From the NCBI GenBank assembly GCA_045106955.1, contig JBGCFO010000009.1, forward strand, positions 1-35,091: a stretch of DNA of 35,091 nt, given 5' to 3'. Positions 16,436 to 25,212 of this stretch are shown piece by piece. Each line of letters starts with the position of its first letter. The stretch's first letter is position 1. Source of the DNA: JBGCFO01 sp045106955 (GTDB lineage: Bacteria; Pseudomonadota; Alphaproteobacteria; Rickettsiales; Rickettsiaceae). A program made the translations under genes and the position numbers. The notes beneath the pieces are model-generated. The model was not told the origin of the DNA. It did no database searches and saw only the letters and a program-made list of their open reading frames with translations.

Positions 16436-18016
16436 CTAAACACCATAGGTATTTTTTGTATTAGGTTTCGAAATAGCGGATTTATATTCCTTGTTCAATT
16501 GTATTACAGAATATATCCAACATATACAAATTACTACAAATACAATCATTAGATAAAAAGATATAGAGTTATATTGGGCATTAGGAAATATCACGAATAT
16601 AATTATTTGTAGAAATGATCCAAATGATTTACCAAGCTTTGTGCCAACTATATCTGCTGCAGCTTTACCCTTGGTCTTTAGGCCGTAAGGCAACGGAACA
16701 TAAGCCATTTCCTTAGTTGCATCAAATAAAGCATATTTACTTGATTTGCTAAGTATATTTTGTACAGCTCCAAAGACAACAGCTATAGAAACTGGGTCAG
16801 TAATGGCAAATCCTATGAAATATAATATTGGCATAAAATCAAAATCAGAAATTATAAAAAATCCAAAACCAGTAACAAATACTATCATTGGAGTAATAAT
16901 TGCAGCAGCAAACCAACCAGCGCGCCTTACTATATTTGAACAAATTAATACAAATAAAATGGTAAATAAACCTGTGTAGCTTAGATAATTACCAACAAAT
17001 GCAGCAAAACTGGTAGGCGTTGTATATACGGTAGACGCTAAAGCTTTCCATGGCCCTTCTACTAAATTAATTGTTGTTCCGTAACATATAAGCATAATTG
17101 CAATTAACAATATATATCTAGAAGATAAAACAGTCTTAATGCTATCGATTAACCCTAGCTGGTTTTTTTTAGCTTGAAATTGTATATTCTGTACTATTGA
17201 TTTGTCAAGCAGGATGTTGTACAAAAGCCAAAATGTACCCAATGCAATCAATCCTAGAGCAATAACAACTACTAGTACTATCTGTATACTCAATGCATGA
17301 TCATCGTTTATCCGATGTAAACTAAATTTGTTGATAACATATTCATTCACTTGAGGCAAGTGAGATAAGAATTGCCCTGATATATACAAGCCGCTTTGAC
17401 CAAGCAATCCAAATAATGGGTAAAATCTTGCAGATTGTTCTACATTAGTGATGCTGTTAACAAATTGCCAAAATAACAATGCAAATACAACATTTGGCCA
17501 AAGCTCTGCTATTATATAAAATAAAGAAAAACTCCAATTTGACATTGGTAAAATCAACCATTTGGCATTTGGATAAATACTGATCAAATGATTTGTATTC
17601 TGAACGCTTAAGTGAAGTGATTGGTGATTTGGAAATAAATAAAACGCAAAAAGCGCAAAAAATAATAAAAAACAAGACATAATAAGATAGAAAATTCTTT
17701 CTGTCTTCATTACACTTACTAATTTTATGTATATTATAGTTATTAAAATTGCAGATGGCATTACACCGCCAAACTTTAAAAACGCAATTGTTTGAGTGCC
17801 AATCATAGTATTAATAATACTATCTTTTAAGGCTCGTATTAGATTTTGTATTCCTAAAATACAAAACATCAATAATGTGATAAAGAGAAATTTTGATAAT
17901 TCATGCCTATGGATTGGCCATATATAATCTAAAAATTTATTTTTAGAAATACTATAATTTTCTAGTGTATTTTGGGAATTTAATTTAGAGAAAGCTCTAA
18001 GCATTAATTTGTCCAA
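16436..18016 (-). CDS. tlc: NTT-family ATP/ADP (nucleotide) translocase
   Basis: NTT carriers exchange host ATP for bacterial ADP, or import other nucleotides, across the inner membrane; they are a hallmark of obligate intracellular bacteria and plastids. The 526-residue protein has about 11-12 membrane helices and the family opening helix block with RALKDSIINTMIGTQTIAFL and FGGVMPSA, plus EMAYVPLPYGLKTKGKAAAD late in the sequence. It carries about 30 more N-terminal residues than Rickettsia Tlc1. Rickettsiales often have several paralogues with different substrates (ATP/ADP versus NTP uptake); sequence reading cannot tell which this is. It lies 72 bp after a TagF-like gene on the same strand. 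Confidence 0.95.
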   Translation of the reverse strand: MDKLMLRAFSKLNSQNTLENYSISKNKFLDYIWPIHRHELSKFLFITLLMFCILGIQNLIRALKDSIINTMIGTQTIAFLKFGGVMPSAILITIIYIKLVSVMKTERIFYLIMSCFLLFFALFAFYLFPNHQSLHLSVQNTNHLISIYPNAKWLILPMSNWSFSLFYIIAELWPNVVFALLFWQFVNSITNVEQSARFYPLFGLLGQSGLYISGQFLSHLPQVNEYVINKFSLHRINDDHALSIQIVLVVVIALGLIALGTFWLLYNILLDKSIVQNIQFQAKKNQLGLIDSIKTVLSSRYILLIAIMLICYGTTINLVEGPWKALASTVYTTPTSFAAFVGNYLSYTGLFTILFVLICSNIVRRAGWFAAAIITPMIVFVTGFGFFIISDFDFMPILYFIGFAITDPVSIAVVFGAVQNILSKSSKYALFDATKEMAYVPLPYGLKTKGKAAADIVGTKLGKSFGSFLQIIIFVIFPNAQYNSISFYLMIVFVVICICWIYSVIQLNKEYKSAISKPNTKNTYGV

Positions 18017-18088
18017 CCTTTAAATTTCAATGTGTATTGGTCGGAACTAAATCTTAGATCATTTAATTTCACAAGTCAATAACCTGAA

Positions 18089-19372
18089 TTAATTTAAAGT
18101 ATCATGCGTAACATAATCAGTAATAAATTGTACTGGATTTTCTACTGGATCTAGCATATCCTTAAAGCCATTCATATTATAATTGGTAATGTATTTATTA
18201 GATCTGAGAAATATTAGATATTGTTCTATATCAATCGGATCGTAAGCTAAATATACGTGATTCTTAAATTCTTTAGACAAATCATTGCTATTAAATTCGT
18301 TATTCCAACCATTACTTAGGTATATAATAGGTTTATTAGCTACAACTACTTCTGCTAACGCAGAACTTCCATCGCTAATGATAACGTCAGATGCAAAAAT
18401 ATCATCAATCAAATCGGTATATTTATGATCGGAGATAGTTACATTTGGCAGTTTGGCAAATTTATCTAAAATGCCATATAATTCTTCTTTAGTTAGAAAA
18501 TTACACCTTGTATGGTCAACAAACATACCACAATGAGGTCTAATAATGAGACGTATATGAGGATTATTCAATGCGTAATTATAAAAATAATAATGATAAT
18601 TCAAAAAAGTAGATCCACCTTCATGTAAATCTCGATGTTTAAACGTTAGCATCCATCTTGGTAACCACAAAATTGTTTCTCGAAAATTAGTATTTTTAAT
18701 ATGTATATTGTTTAATCTTGACCTAACTTCTTTATATGGTTGATACCCAGATACAGCAACTTGTTCTGGTTTAAATTTGTACTGATCAATGTAAATTTGC
18801 TTTGTACTCTCTGAATCTACAAAGACAGTATCTATTACTTCTGGCAGGTCTGTATCATTAATAAATGACTGATGAAAAATATGAGGTCCATATACTATAT
18901 ACATCATCTTTTTAGATAGTGCTTTTAGATGATCATTAGAAAAATGAGGATGTAATGGGCAATTCGAGCTCATCTTATATGGCATCTGAGTAAAAATATA
19001 ATCTGGAGCTAAATATTCTATACTAGTGCACTGAAACGGAGCTTCTGTGCCGCATGGAAATACTATATCATTTGGATCAAATGACTTGGCAAATTCAAAG
19101 TCTACTACCGTATCTAACAATTGAATACCACAATAACTTGGTATCATCGCGACCTTTACATCATGACCTACTTCTTTCATTCTATGATACAATTCCAGTA
19201 CACCTTTTCCTCCAAGGGTTTTAGTATGCACTACAAACACAATTTTCTTTAAAGATGTCTCAGGATCTTTTTGTTGAAAAGTAGAAAATTTTTCATGATA
19301 TATCCCATATAATATTGCAGTTAGCAAGCAAATGCAGCAAATGAAAATTAAAAACCTTATAGTTTTGATCAT
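18089..19372 (-). CDS. Membrane-anchored TagF/TagB-like GT-B transferase
   Basis: The 427-residue protein has an N-terminal membrane anchor (about residues 5-24) and a GT-B type fold. The N-half opens with KKIVFVVHTKTLGGKGVLEL. The C-half has LIIRPHCGMF and, near residue 334, SDVIISDGSSALAEVVVANK, which is the signature of CDP-glycerol glycerophosphotransferases (TagB/TagF) and related polysaccharide transferases. Those enzymes add glycerol phosphate or similar units to a lipid-linked or surface polymer. True teichoic acid is not expected in a Gram-negative bacterium, so the substrate is unknown; a phosphate-linked surface glycan or LPS decoration is possible. It lies upstream of the translocase gene with a 72-bp gap. 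Confidence 0.68.
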   Translation of the reverse strand: MIKTIRFLIFICCICLLTAILYGIYHEKFSTFQQKDPETSLKKIVFVVHTKTLGGKGVLELYHRMKEVGHDVKVAMIPSYCGIQLLDTVVDFEFAKSFDPNDIVFPCGTEAPFQCTSIEYLAPDYIFTQMPYKMSSNCPLHPHFSNDHLKALSKKMMYIVYGPHIFHQSFINDTDLPEVIDTVFVDSESTKQIYIDQYKFKPEQVAVSGYQPYKEVRSRLNNIHIKNTNFRETILWLPRWMLTFKHRDLHEGGSTFLNYHYYFYNYALNNPHIRLIIRPHCGMFVDHTRCNFLTKEELYGILDKFAKLPNVTISDHKYTDLIDDIFASDVIISDGSSALAEVVVANKPIIYLSNGWNNEFNSNDLSKEFKNHVYLAYDPIDIEQYLIFLRSNKYITNYNMNGFKDMLDPVENPVQFITDYVTHDTLN

Positions 19373-19638
19373 ATTTACTTAGATAAGATAACTTAAACAT
19401 CAAATCAGATATTGATTTATAACACAATTTCTGGTCATGGTCTAGAGGAGTAGAATGTAAATTTTATATATACAATATTTTCAATTCATTGACTACTAAC
19501 CAATGTATCTAATTGAGAGTGTTGGAAGAATACAACATTTTATTAATTAATATTAACTAATTTGATTAATAAAATATTAATAAATAGGTAATAATGCTAA
19601 ACTAATATTATTGGATGAATTATTTTTAAGGAGGTTTT

Positions 19639-20376
19639 ATGTTTGAATTTATGCCAAAAATGTTTGATTTATTTACTAGTTTATTTGGCTGTTGTGCAGC
19701 CGCTCAAGACGAAGATCCACAACCTGTTATGTCTCAACCAGTTATCAATATTAACAACTATTATTCTTCTTCTGTTGCTCCAAATGAGCAGTGTTCAACC
19801 TCTGTTCAGTTAGGAAGTAAAAATGTTAGCGATAATGGTAGTCAAAGTTTTTATATAGATACAAAATATGAAGAAAACAATGTCGATTCATTATTTGATT
19901 TAACGCCAACTCATTTATTTGAAACGCCAAAAAAAATAGCGAAGAAAGATTTATCTGCAGACTTTTTACATCAAAGAAAAATATCGTATGATGAGGTAGT
20001 AAAAAAGAATGCCTCTTGTGATATAGGAACACCTGAGACAAATTTTTCTTCTTGCAACATCTTCAATGCTGGCTCTTTAACTCCAAGAAATGAGGAAGAA
20101 TGGTCATTTAACCTTGATGATAGAGATTTTAGTGATTTACCTTCTCCAATTAGCCCTAACACTATAGTAAGTGATTTTGATGATAGAGATGAGGGGGTTT
20201 ATAGTGCAATGGATAGATGCCGTACTAGTATAACAGATCTAATAACACCGAAGGATAATATTTTTGGTAATCAAATTGGTTCGGCAGAAATAACTACAGA
20301 GGCAATCTGTACATTTGGATTAAAGAACGGTGAGTCTTCAGCTTTATGTTCATGTGACATATACGATCATGCCTAA
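19639..20376 (+). CDS. Orphan Ser/Thr-Pro-rich effector-like protein
   Basis: The 245-residue protein is not recognised. An ideal Shine-Dalgarno aaggaggt lies 5 bp before the ATG, which is unusual for this window. The N-terminus (1-20) is a short amphipathic or hydrophobic segment followed by a Cys pair (FGCCAAAQ). The remainder is hydrophilic, acidic and probably disordered. Seven Ser/Thr-Pro dipeptides occur among 13 prolines, including ETPKK, which fits the CDK-type S/T-P-x-K/R consensus. A DDRD block is repeated (encoded at 20114-20127 and 20177-20190). There is no classical signal peptide. It stands alone between minus-strand genes and ends at a hairpin. Inference: a host-directed effector with possible lipidation at the Cys pair and phosphorylation by host kinases. 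Confidence 0.8.
   Translation: MFEFMPKMFDLFTSLFGCCAAAQDEDPQPVMSQPVININNYYSSSVAPNEQCSTSVQLGSKNVSDNGSQSFYIDTKYEENNVDSLFDLTPTHLFETPKKIAKKDLSADFLHQRKISYDEVVKKNASCDIGTPETNFSSCNIFNAGSLTPRNEEEWSFNLDDRDFSDLPSPISPNTIVSDFDDRDEGVYSAMDRCRTSITDLITPKDNIFGNQIGSAEITTEAICTFGLKNGESSALCSCDIYDHA
20114..20190 (+). repeat. 14-bp direct repeat inside the orphan gene
   Basis: The sequence ttgatgatagagat occurs at 20114-20127 and 20177-20190, 63 bp apart and in frame, encoding two DDRD blocks. It may reflect a decayed internal duplication of about 21 codons or a repeated short motif. Confidence 0.5.
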
Positions 20377-20398
20377 AAGCCAATTTCAATTTAACAGC

Positions 20399-20423
20399 AA
20401 GAACCATTTCATAGATGGTTCTT
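20399..20423. terminator. Hairpin between convergent genes
   Basis: The 9-bp stem aagaaccat (20399-20407) / atggttctt (20415-20423) with a 7-nt loop lies between the stops of the orphan gene (plus) and the BI-1 gene (minus). It can serve both strands, although no long T-run follows on either side. Confidence 0.5.
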
Positions 20424-20426
20424 AAG

Positions 20427-21164
20427 TTAATCTCTTCTTGTTCCAAAAAATCTTAGTAGATATAGGAATAAATTGATAAAATCTAAATATAGGATAAACG
20501 CTCCCATAACAGACATTTTTTGCCCTAACTCACCACCACCTGAGCTATAGTAAATTGACTTAATTTTTTGAGTATCCCATGCTATTAATCCAAGAAAAAT
20601 TATCACTCCAAGGACTGATGTAGCAAAATATATTGCAGAGCTTTTCAAAAATATATTTACAACAGATGCCATTATTAAGCCAATTAAACCCATAACAAAA
20701 AATGATCCAAATGATGTCAGATCCCTTTTAGTAGTATAACCATATATACTCATTCCTCCAAACATAGCAGAGCAAATGCAAAATGTACGAGCTATAGATT
20801 CCCCAGTATATATCAAACCAAGAGATGACAAAGACATTCCTGTTAACGCAGAATAAACCCAAAATAGTACTTTTGCATTATCTACACTCATCTTGCCAAA
20901 TCCCATAAAAAAATAAAGCCCAATAAACAACGGAGAGAATGAGATTAATTTCCCGAACCCGGTAATCCCTACCAGATAACCTCTATCTACTTGAAACATC
21001 AAATTAGCAAGTGGTGGAAATGCAATTGTTGCAAACGCCATTACAGCAGTAACAACCAATCCAAGAGCCATATAATTATATATTTTTAATAAATATTGCC
21101 TTAAACCTTCATCATAACCTTTTCTAGCTCCAGTTATGGTGCTAGTATAATTGAAATCAAGCAT
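20427..21164 (-). CDS. Bax inhibitor-1 (YccA/YbhL) family membrane protein
   Basis: The 245-residue protein is almost entirely membrane-embedded (about seven helices) and fits the TMBIM/BI-1 family by size and by motifs such as GLIAWDTQKIKSIY followed by a final helix ALILYLDFINLF-like (here GAFILYLDFINLFLYLLRFF). Bacterial members are pH-sensitive calcium-leak channels or FtsH-associated proteins (YccA). In intracellular bacteria a link to host cell-death control has been speculated on but not established. It has a strong promoter on the minus strand (21208-21235) and a good Shine-Dalgarno (aaaggga) before the ATG. Confidence 0.93.
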   Translation of the reverse strand: MLDFNYTSTITGARKGYDEGLRQYLLKIYNYMALGLVVTAVMAFATIAFPPLANLMFQVDRGYLVGITGFGKLISFSPLFIGLYFFMGFGKMSVDNAKVLFWVYSALTGMSLSSLGLIYTGESIARTFCICSAMFGGMSIYGYTTKRDLTSFGSFFVMGLIGLIMASVVNIFLKSSAIYFATSVLGVIIFLGLIAWDTQKIKSIYYSSGGGELGQKMSVMGAFILYLDFINLFLYLLRFFGTRRD

Positions 21165-21207
21165 AAGTTCCCTTTTAAGTTATTTTTAATTATAAATCAT
21201 CTCTAAC

Positions 21208-21235
21208 ATTATATCATCTCACCATCTTTTTGCAA
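21208..21235 (-). promoter_or_regulatory. Promoter of the BI-1 family gene
   Basis: On the minus strand, TTGCAA (21235-21230), 16 bp, then a perfect TATAAT (21213-21208). The start codon lies 43 nt downstream of the -10. Confidence 0.6.
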
Positions 21236-21313
21236 GCTGCTCAATATTATAATTGTTGTTATTTGATATTAGATTTTAAATAAAGAATAGGCAAAGAAGA
21301 TTGTAACAATTTA

Positions 21314-22636
21314 TTATTGCGTTTGATTAATTATTTCCTTGGGTTTATTGAATGTTTCTGCCGATGATTCATTATTGCTTGCATTGGATTCCACTAACTC
21401 ACTTTGAGCAGAAAAAATATGGTAACGTTCAAGAGTAGTTGGGATTTGTTTATTTCCTATATCTATACCTAATTTTTGAATATTTTTAACTTTTGACAAA
21501 AAATTACGATTAAAAGAAGCTGCAAATTTATCATAATAAGCCATTGTATTTTGTAGATTTGAGCTAAGCTTCTTTGCATGATCTGTAATAGATGAAATAG
21601 ATACAAGTAATTTGCGTACCTCATCTATAATAGCTTGATAATTTTCAGCTCTTGTATAGTCTGAGATTTGAAATTTCGCAAATGACAGCATATTCATTAA
21701 TCCAGAAGGGCCGACTGGAAAGATGTTCAATTCCCAAGCTTTGTGCATAAAATCTTTATCAATATCTATTATTTTTTCTATTGATTGTTCTGTCGGTAGA
21801 AACATTAACGTTACAATATTTGTATATCTAGCATTACTTGTACATTGAGGAATGTCTTTAGTATTTGATAATATATTATCTGCATAGTCTTTACTTGCAA
21901 GAGATTTAAGATGCAGATTCATCATTTTAGCAAGAGATTTATCATGATCATTTCCCATTAAAAACTTAGATGACTTAGCATCAATTACCATAAGATTGCC
22001 AGACGGCAAAAATACTAGGCTATCTGGTCTTAATTTGGATTTTTCTTCTGTGATAAAATTATACTGCATAATATAATCCAAGTTATTACGCAAACCAGAT
22101 GTTTTTAATATATTTTCTAGAGTGATTTCCGCGATGGCGCCAGCTCCAGATGGAGATAATAACGATTGTTTAATAACATCCACAGTTTCTTTTGAGTTAT
22201 TTACATCTTTGTTAATTTGACCAATTATATTTAATAACCTTTCAAATTCTTTATTAAATTTTTCAGTATGTGATCCAATCTTTTTTTCAGATAATTCTCT
22301 CGATTCTTGATTTTCTCTTTTATGTATATCAATCAATTCTTTAGAAAGTTTATTTCCTAAATCGAATAAAACTGATTTAGTAGATTCGAAATGCTGTTTT
22401 TTTAATTGATCAAATTCAATTTGCAAACGTTTAAAATGTTCAATTTCTGCATCTAATTTTTCTACTTGTTTGATATATGATATGTTTTCTTCTTGAAATT
22501 TGCTATTTTGCATTTCTAGTTCTAGTTTTTGATTACACACAAACTTTAATTCCGTCTTAGTTTTAATAATAGCAAAGAACAAGGTAAAAGATGTAATGCA
22601 TGCAATAGCTAATGCGATATAGATAAGTATAAACAT
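21314..22636 (-). CDS. rmuC: RmuC family DNA recombination protein
   Basis: RmuC proteins limit inversions at short inverted repeats and are predicted nuclease-like (PD-(D/E)XK-related) proteins. The 440-residue product has an N-terminal membrane helix (about 2-23), a long coiled coil (about 35-160), and the RmuC core with SGAGAIAEITLENILKTSGL, then PDSLVFLPSGNLMVIDAKSS, whose D and DAK belong to the nuclease core. It starts immediately after the GT2 stop codon (no gap), so it is translationally coupled to the glycosyltransferase. The C-terminal 40 residues are polar and not conserved. Confidence 0.93.
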   Translation of the reverse strand: MFILIYIALAIACITSFTLFFAIIKTKTELKFVCNQKLELEMQNSKFQEENISYIKQVEKLDAEIEHFKRLQIEFDQLKKQHFESTKSVLFDLGNKLSKELIDIHKRENQESRELSEKKIGSHTEKFNKEFERLLNIIGQINKDVNNSKETVDVIKQSLLSPSGAGAIAEITLENILKTSGLRNNLDYIMQYNFITEEKSKLRPDSLVFLPSGNLMVIDAKSSKFLMGNDHDKSLAKMMNLHLKSLASKDYADNILSNTKDIPQCTSNARYTNIVTLMFLPTEQSIEKIIDIDKDFMHKAWELNIFPVGPSGLMNMLSFAKFQISDYTRAENYQAIIDEVRKLLVSISSITDHAKKLSSNLQNTMAYYDKFAASFNRNFLSKVKNIQKLGIDIGNKQIPTTLERYHIFSAQSELVESNASNNESSAETFNKPKEIINQTQ

Positions 22637-24295
22637 TTAAATATTTGTTTTTGTTGTTTTACTAGCTCCATGAGTAGTCTTATTCCATTTAAATGGATTT
22701 CTAATTATATCCCACAATGCTTTATATGTAGCAATTATATTAAGTGAAAAATAAAAAGGCCAGATCATTAAACTAAGATAATCACATTTATTTAATTTTC
22801 TTAAAGTACCTTTTAAATGAATCAATATATATATACCTGCTCCATAAGCGCAAGATATAAGGCATATACTATTTAAAATCCATAATAATTGTATCGTGTT
22901 ATTTTTAGTAGTAATTGAACCTAAAATAATCCATGGTATAGAAAAAAAACTATATACAGGAAATCCTATAATAGTATGAATAAATATTATTTGTCTAAAT
23001 GTGATATTTAATTCATGTCTTTGCTTAATCAATATTATTGTTGTTTGTATAAATCCTTTAATCCATCTTGAGCGCTGGTAAATCCAATTATCAATGCTAA
23101 TAGGAGCTTCTTCTAAAGTGCAAGAATTAAGTATAGATACTTTATACCCATGAGTATATAACCTGATTCCTAAATCTGCATCTTCAGTGACATTATAAGC
23201 ATCCCATTTTCCAATAGCATGCAAACTACTTGTTTTAATATGATTGCTTGTTCCGCCTAGTGGAATAGGTAAATCCGCTAAATTTATACCTCTAAGTAAA
23301 AAATTAAACCATAATGTATATTCTAAGCAAAAACATTTTGATAATAAATTTTCTTCTAAATTGTAAATATTTAGCTTAGCTTGAAGGCAAGCATATTGAT
23401 CTGGCAAGTATTTAAATGTTGCTATCGCCTTAATTAGTTGATCTTTATCTGGATTATCTTCTGCATCATATATTACAATATACTCGCCTTTAATGTACTG
23501 CGCAGCGTAATTCAGAGCTTTAGGTTTAGTACGAGGAAAGCTCTTTGGTACATCAATAATGTGAATATAGTTTGGAATAACAAAATCTTTTAACGCTTCA
23601 TGAGTTTCATTATCATCTTGTTCTAAGATAATTTTCACATCAAGTTTATTTTTTGGATACTCGAGTTGAGTAATATTGTATATAATTGATTTAATTTTTT
23701 CTTTTTCTTTGTATAAAGGAACTAGTATCGTATATATAGGAAATGATGTGATGCTATATTTGTAACTTATCGTGTAATTATGAAGAAGAGCCTGAAAAAA
23801 TAAAAAGATTTTGATTAAATTTTGCGATAAGAACCAAATATTGCTTATACAACACAAAATATTGTTAGACATTAGATATAAAATAAGAAAGGAAAAGATA
23901 AATACTAATAATGAATCTGTGTAACGAATATTCTTTGCAGTATAATTTTTATTAAGAAAATCTAGATAATACTTAGCTCTAGCAATTTTTTCTCCCTTGA
24001 AGTCATCAGTTAATCCTTGGAAAAAATAATCGTCATAATAATTAGTATTTTTATTGTAATATAATGAAATAATATCACATTGATAGCGACTATAAAGATG
24101 CGTTGGAAGAATATATAACAGTGATTTTTTATCTAAAATATCCTCATCGAATAAAACTTGCAATATGTTTAAATTACTTACGCTTTGAATCAATTGAACA
24201 TACAATGCCTGAGATCTAGACAGCAGAGATTGTGATATTAAAATTTCTAGTATATAAGTTTCTAATATACATTTATCAGTTATACTTCTATCCAT
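22637..24295 (-). CDS. Processive family-2 glycosyltransferase, BcsA/PgaC-like
   Basis: The 552-residue protein has a cytosolic N-terminal region (about 1-120) of unclear family, possibly related to the GspE/MshE N-terminal type domain seen on some alphaproteobacterial GT2s. Two membrane helices follow (about 125-170). The GT-A catalytic domain opens with YTILVPLYKE and has DAED (277-280), TED (370-372) and QRSRW (407-411), the D, DxD, TED, Q(R/Q)xRW set of processive synthases. At least three further membrane helices follow. Such enzymes polymerise a sugar from UDP-sugar while pushing the chain across the inner membrane (cellulose, PNAG, hyaluronan). The product cannot be read from sequence. 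It overlaps the barrel gene upstream by 16 bp and abuts rmuC. Confidence 0.85.
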   Translation of the reverse strand: MDRSITDKCILETYILEILISQSLLSRSQALYVQLIQSVSNLNILQVLFDEDILDKKSLLYILPTHLYSRYQCDIISLYYNKNTNYYDDYFFQGLTDDFKGEKIARAKYYLDFLNKNYTAKNIRYTDSLLVFIFSFLILYLMSNNILCCISNIWFLSQNLIKIFLFFQALLHNYTISYKYSITSFPIYTILVPLYKEKEKIKSIIYNITQLEYPKNKLDVKIILEQDDNETHEALKDFVIPNYIHIIDVPKSFPRTKPKALNYAAQYIKGEYIVIYDAEDNPDKDQLIKAIATFKYLPDQYACLQAKLNIYNLEENLLSKCFCLEYTLWFNFLLRGINLADLPIPLGGTSNHIKTSSLHAIGKWDAYNVTEDADLGIRLYTHGYKVSILNSCTLEEAPISIDNWIYQRSRWIKGFIQTTIILIKQRHELNITFRQIIFIHTIIGFPVYSFFSIPWIILGSITTKNNTIQLLWILNSICLISCAYGAGIYILIHLKGTLRKLNKCDYLSLMIWPFYFSLNIIATYKALWDIIRNPFKWNKTTHGASKTTKTNI

Positions 24296-25212
24296 AAAGA
24301 TGTGACAATTCCAGAATTTCTTAATTTTATTGCTTTATATAAAAGGCTTGTATCTCTAAAATAACCTAATTGCAGGGTTAAATTATCTGATAAGTTACCA
24401 AAAATAAAAGATTTTGCAATCGAAATTTGTTGATATCTAGTTTTAAAATAGGATGAACAATAGCCAATTCTAATTGTATCTTGCAGAAATAATGTAAACA
24501 TAAAATTGCGAGGTAATTTAATCGACTCCGATAAAGAGAAGCTATAATAAAATTTTTTAGAATGCAATGACTTTCCTAAAGAAATGGAACAATCGCTAAC
24601 AAATTCTAAAGATTTGATTGGTTGATTTCGACCAAGTGCCATTGATATTGCAACTACATCATTATCGTATTTATTAATATTTTTTGTAAAACTTGCTTTG
24701 AAAGATCCAGCAAATTTTTCACAGTGAAATAACTTAAGTTTAGTAAATAATATAGCAGAATGATTATCAAATTTAGATTTATAGTGCATTTCATTGCTTA
24801 CAAAATAATTCTGATTATAAAAAGCAATTACTCCCAGACTTTGGTAATCACTAATTCCTAGCTCAATTGATGCACTACCATATTTATGATTTTGATATGA
24901 AGATAAAATCTCTATATGTTTCTTGCATTCAGCTATTGCGGCATTTATTTGAGCTAATTTAGGAGAGGATTCTTCTAAACCATGATAAGCTGTCAAAATA
25001 TGTTTTTTTTTATAAAGATCAATCATTTTGAGGTATATTTCATAACAACAATCAGCTCTTTTTGTCTTAAGTTTTTTAGACTGATTATCAATATGAGATA
25101 AAGATATAGTATATATACTTTTGCCATTACCTGGGAGCCAGGAAGATCCTTGAGCATATTGAGATAAAGACAAAAAAAATACGACAGTAATCAGATATTT
25201 GTTTTGAACCAT
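24280..25212 (-). CDS. Secreted, probable outer-membrane beta-barrel protein
   Basis: The 310-residue product has a signal peptide (about 1-22, cleavage probably after AQG). A helical stretch (about 55-110, Lys- and Cys-containing) is followed by about 190 residues of alternating polar and hydrophobic strands ending ...GIVTSLWIEV. This fits an outer-membrane barrel of about 10-12 strands, although the last residue is not the typical Phe. I do not recognise a family. It overlaps ftsA by 22 bp and the GT2 gene by 16 bp, so all three are translated together. By position it could be the outer-membrane exit for the glycan made by the GT2, but this is inference from context only. Confidence 0.65.
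   Translation of the reverse strand: MVQNKYLITVVFFLSLSQYAQGSSWLPGNGKSIYTISLSHIDNQSKKLKTKRADCCYEIYLKMIDLYKKKHILTAYHGLEESSPKLAQINAAIAECKKHIEILSSYQNHKYGSASIELGISDYQSLGVIAFYNQNYFVSNEMHYKSKFDNHSAILFTKLKLFHCEKFAGSFKASFTKNINKYDNDVVAISMALGRNQPIKSLEFVSDCSISLGKSLHSKKFYYSFSLSESIKLPRNFMFTLFLQDTIRIGYCSSYFKTRYQQISIAKSFIFGNLSDNLTLQLGYFRDTSLLYKAIKLRNSGIVTSLWIEV

Noticed and set aside
19538..19574. 10-bp inverted repeat ttttattaat/attaataaaa upstream of the 245-aa gene as an operator
   Set aside because: It is composed only of A and T in a very AT-rich gap, so chance complementarity is likely.
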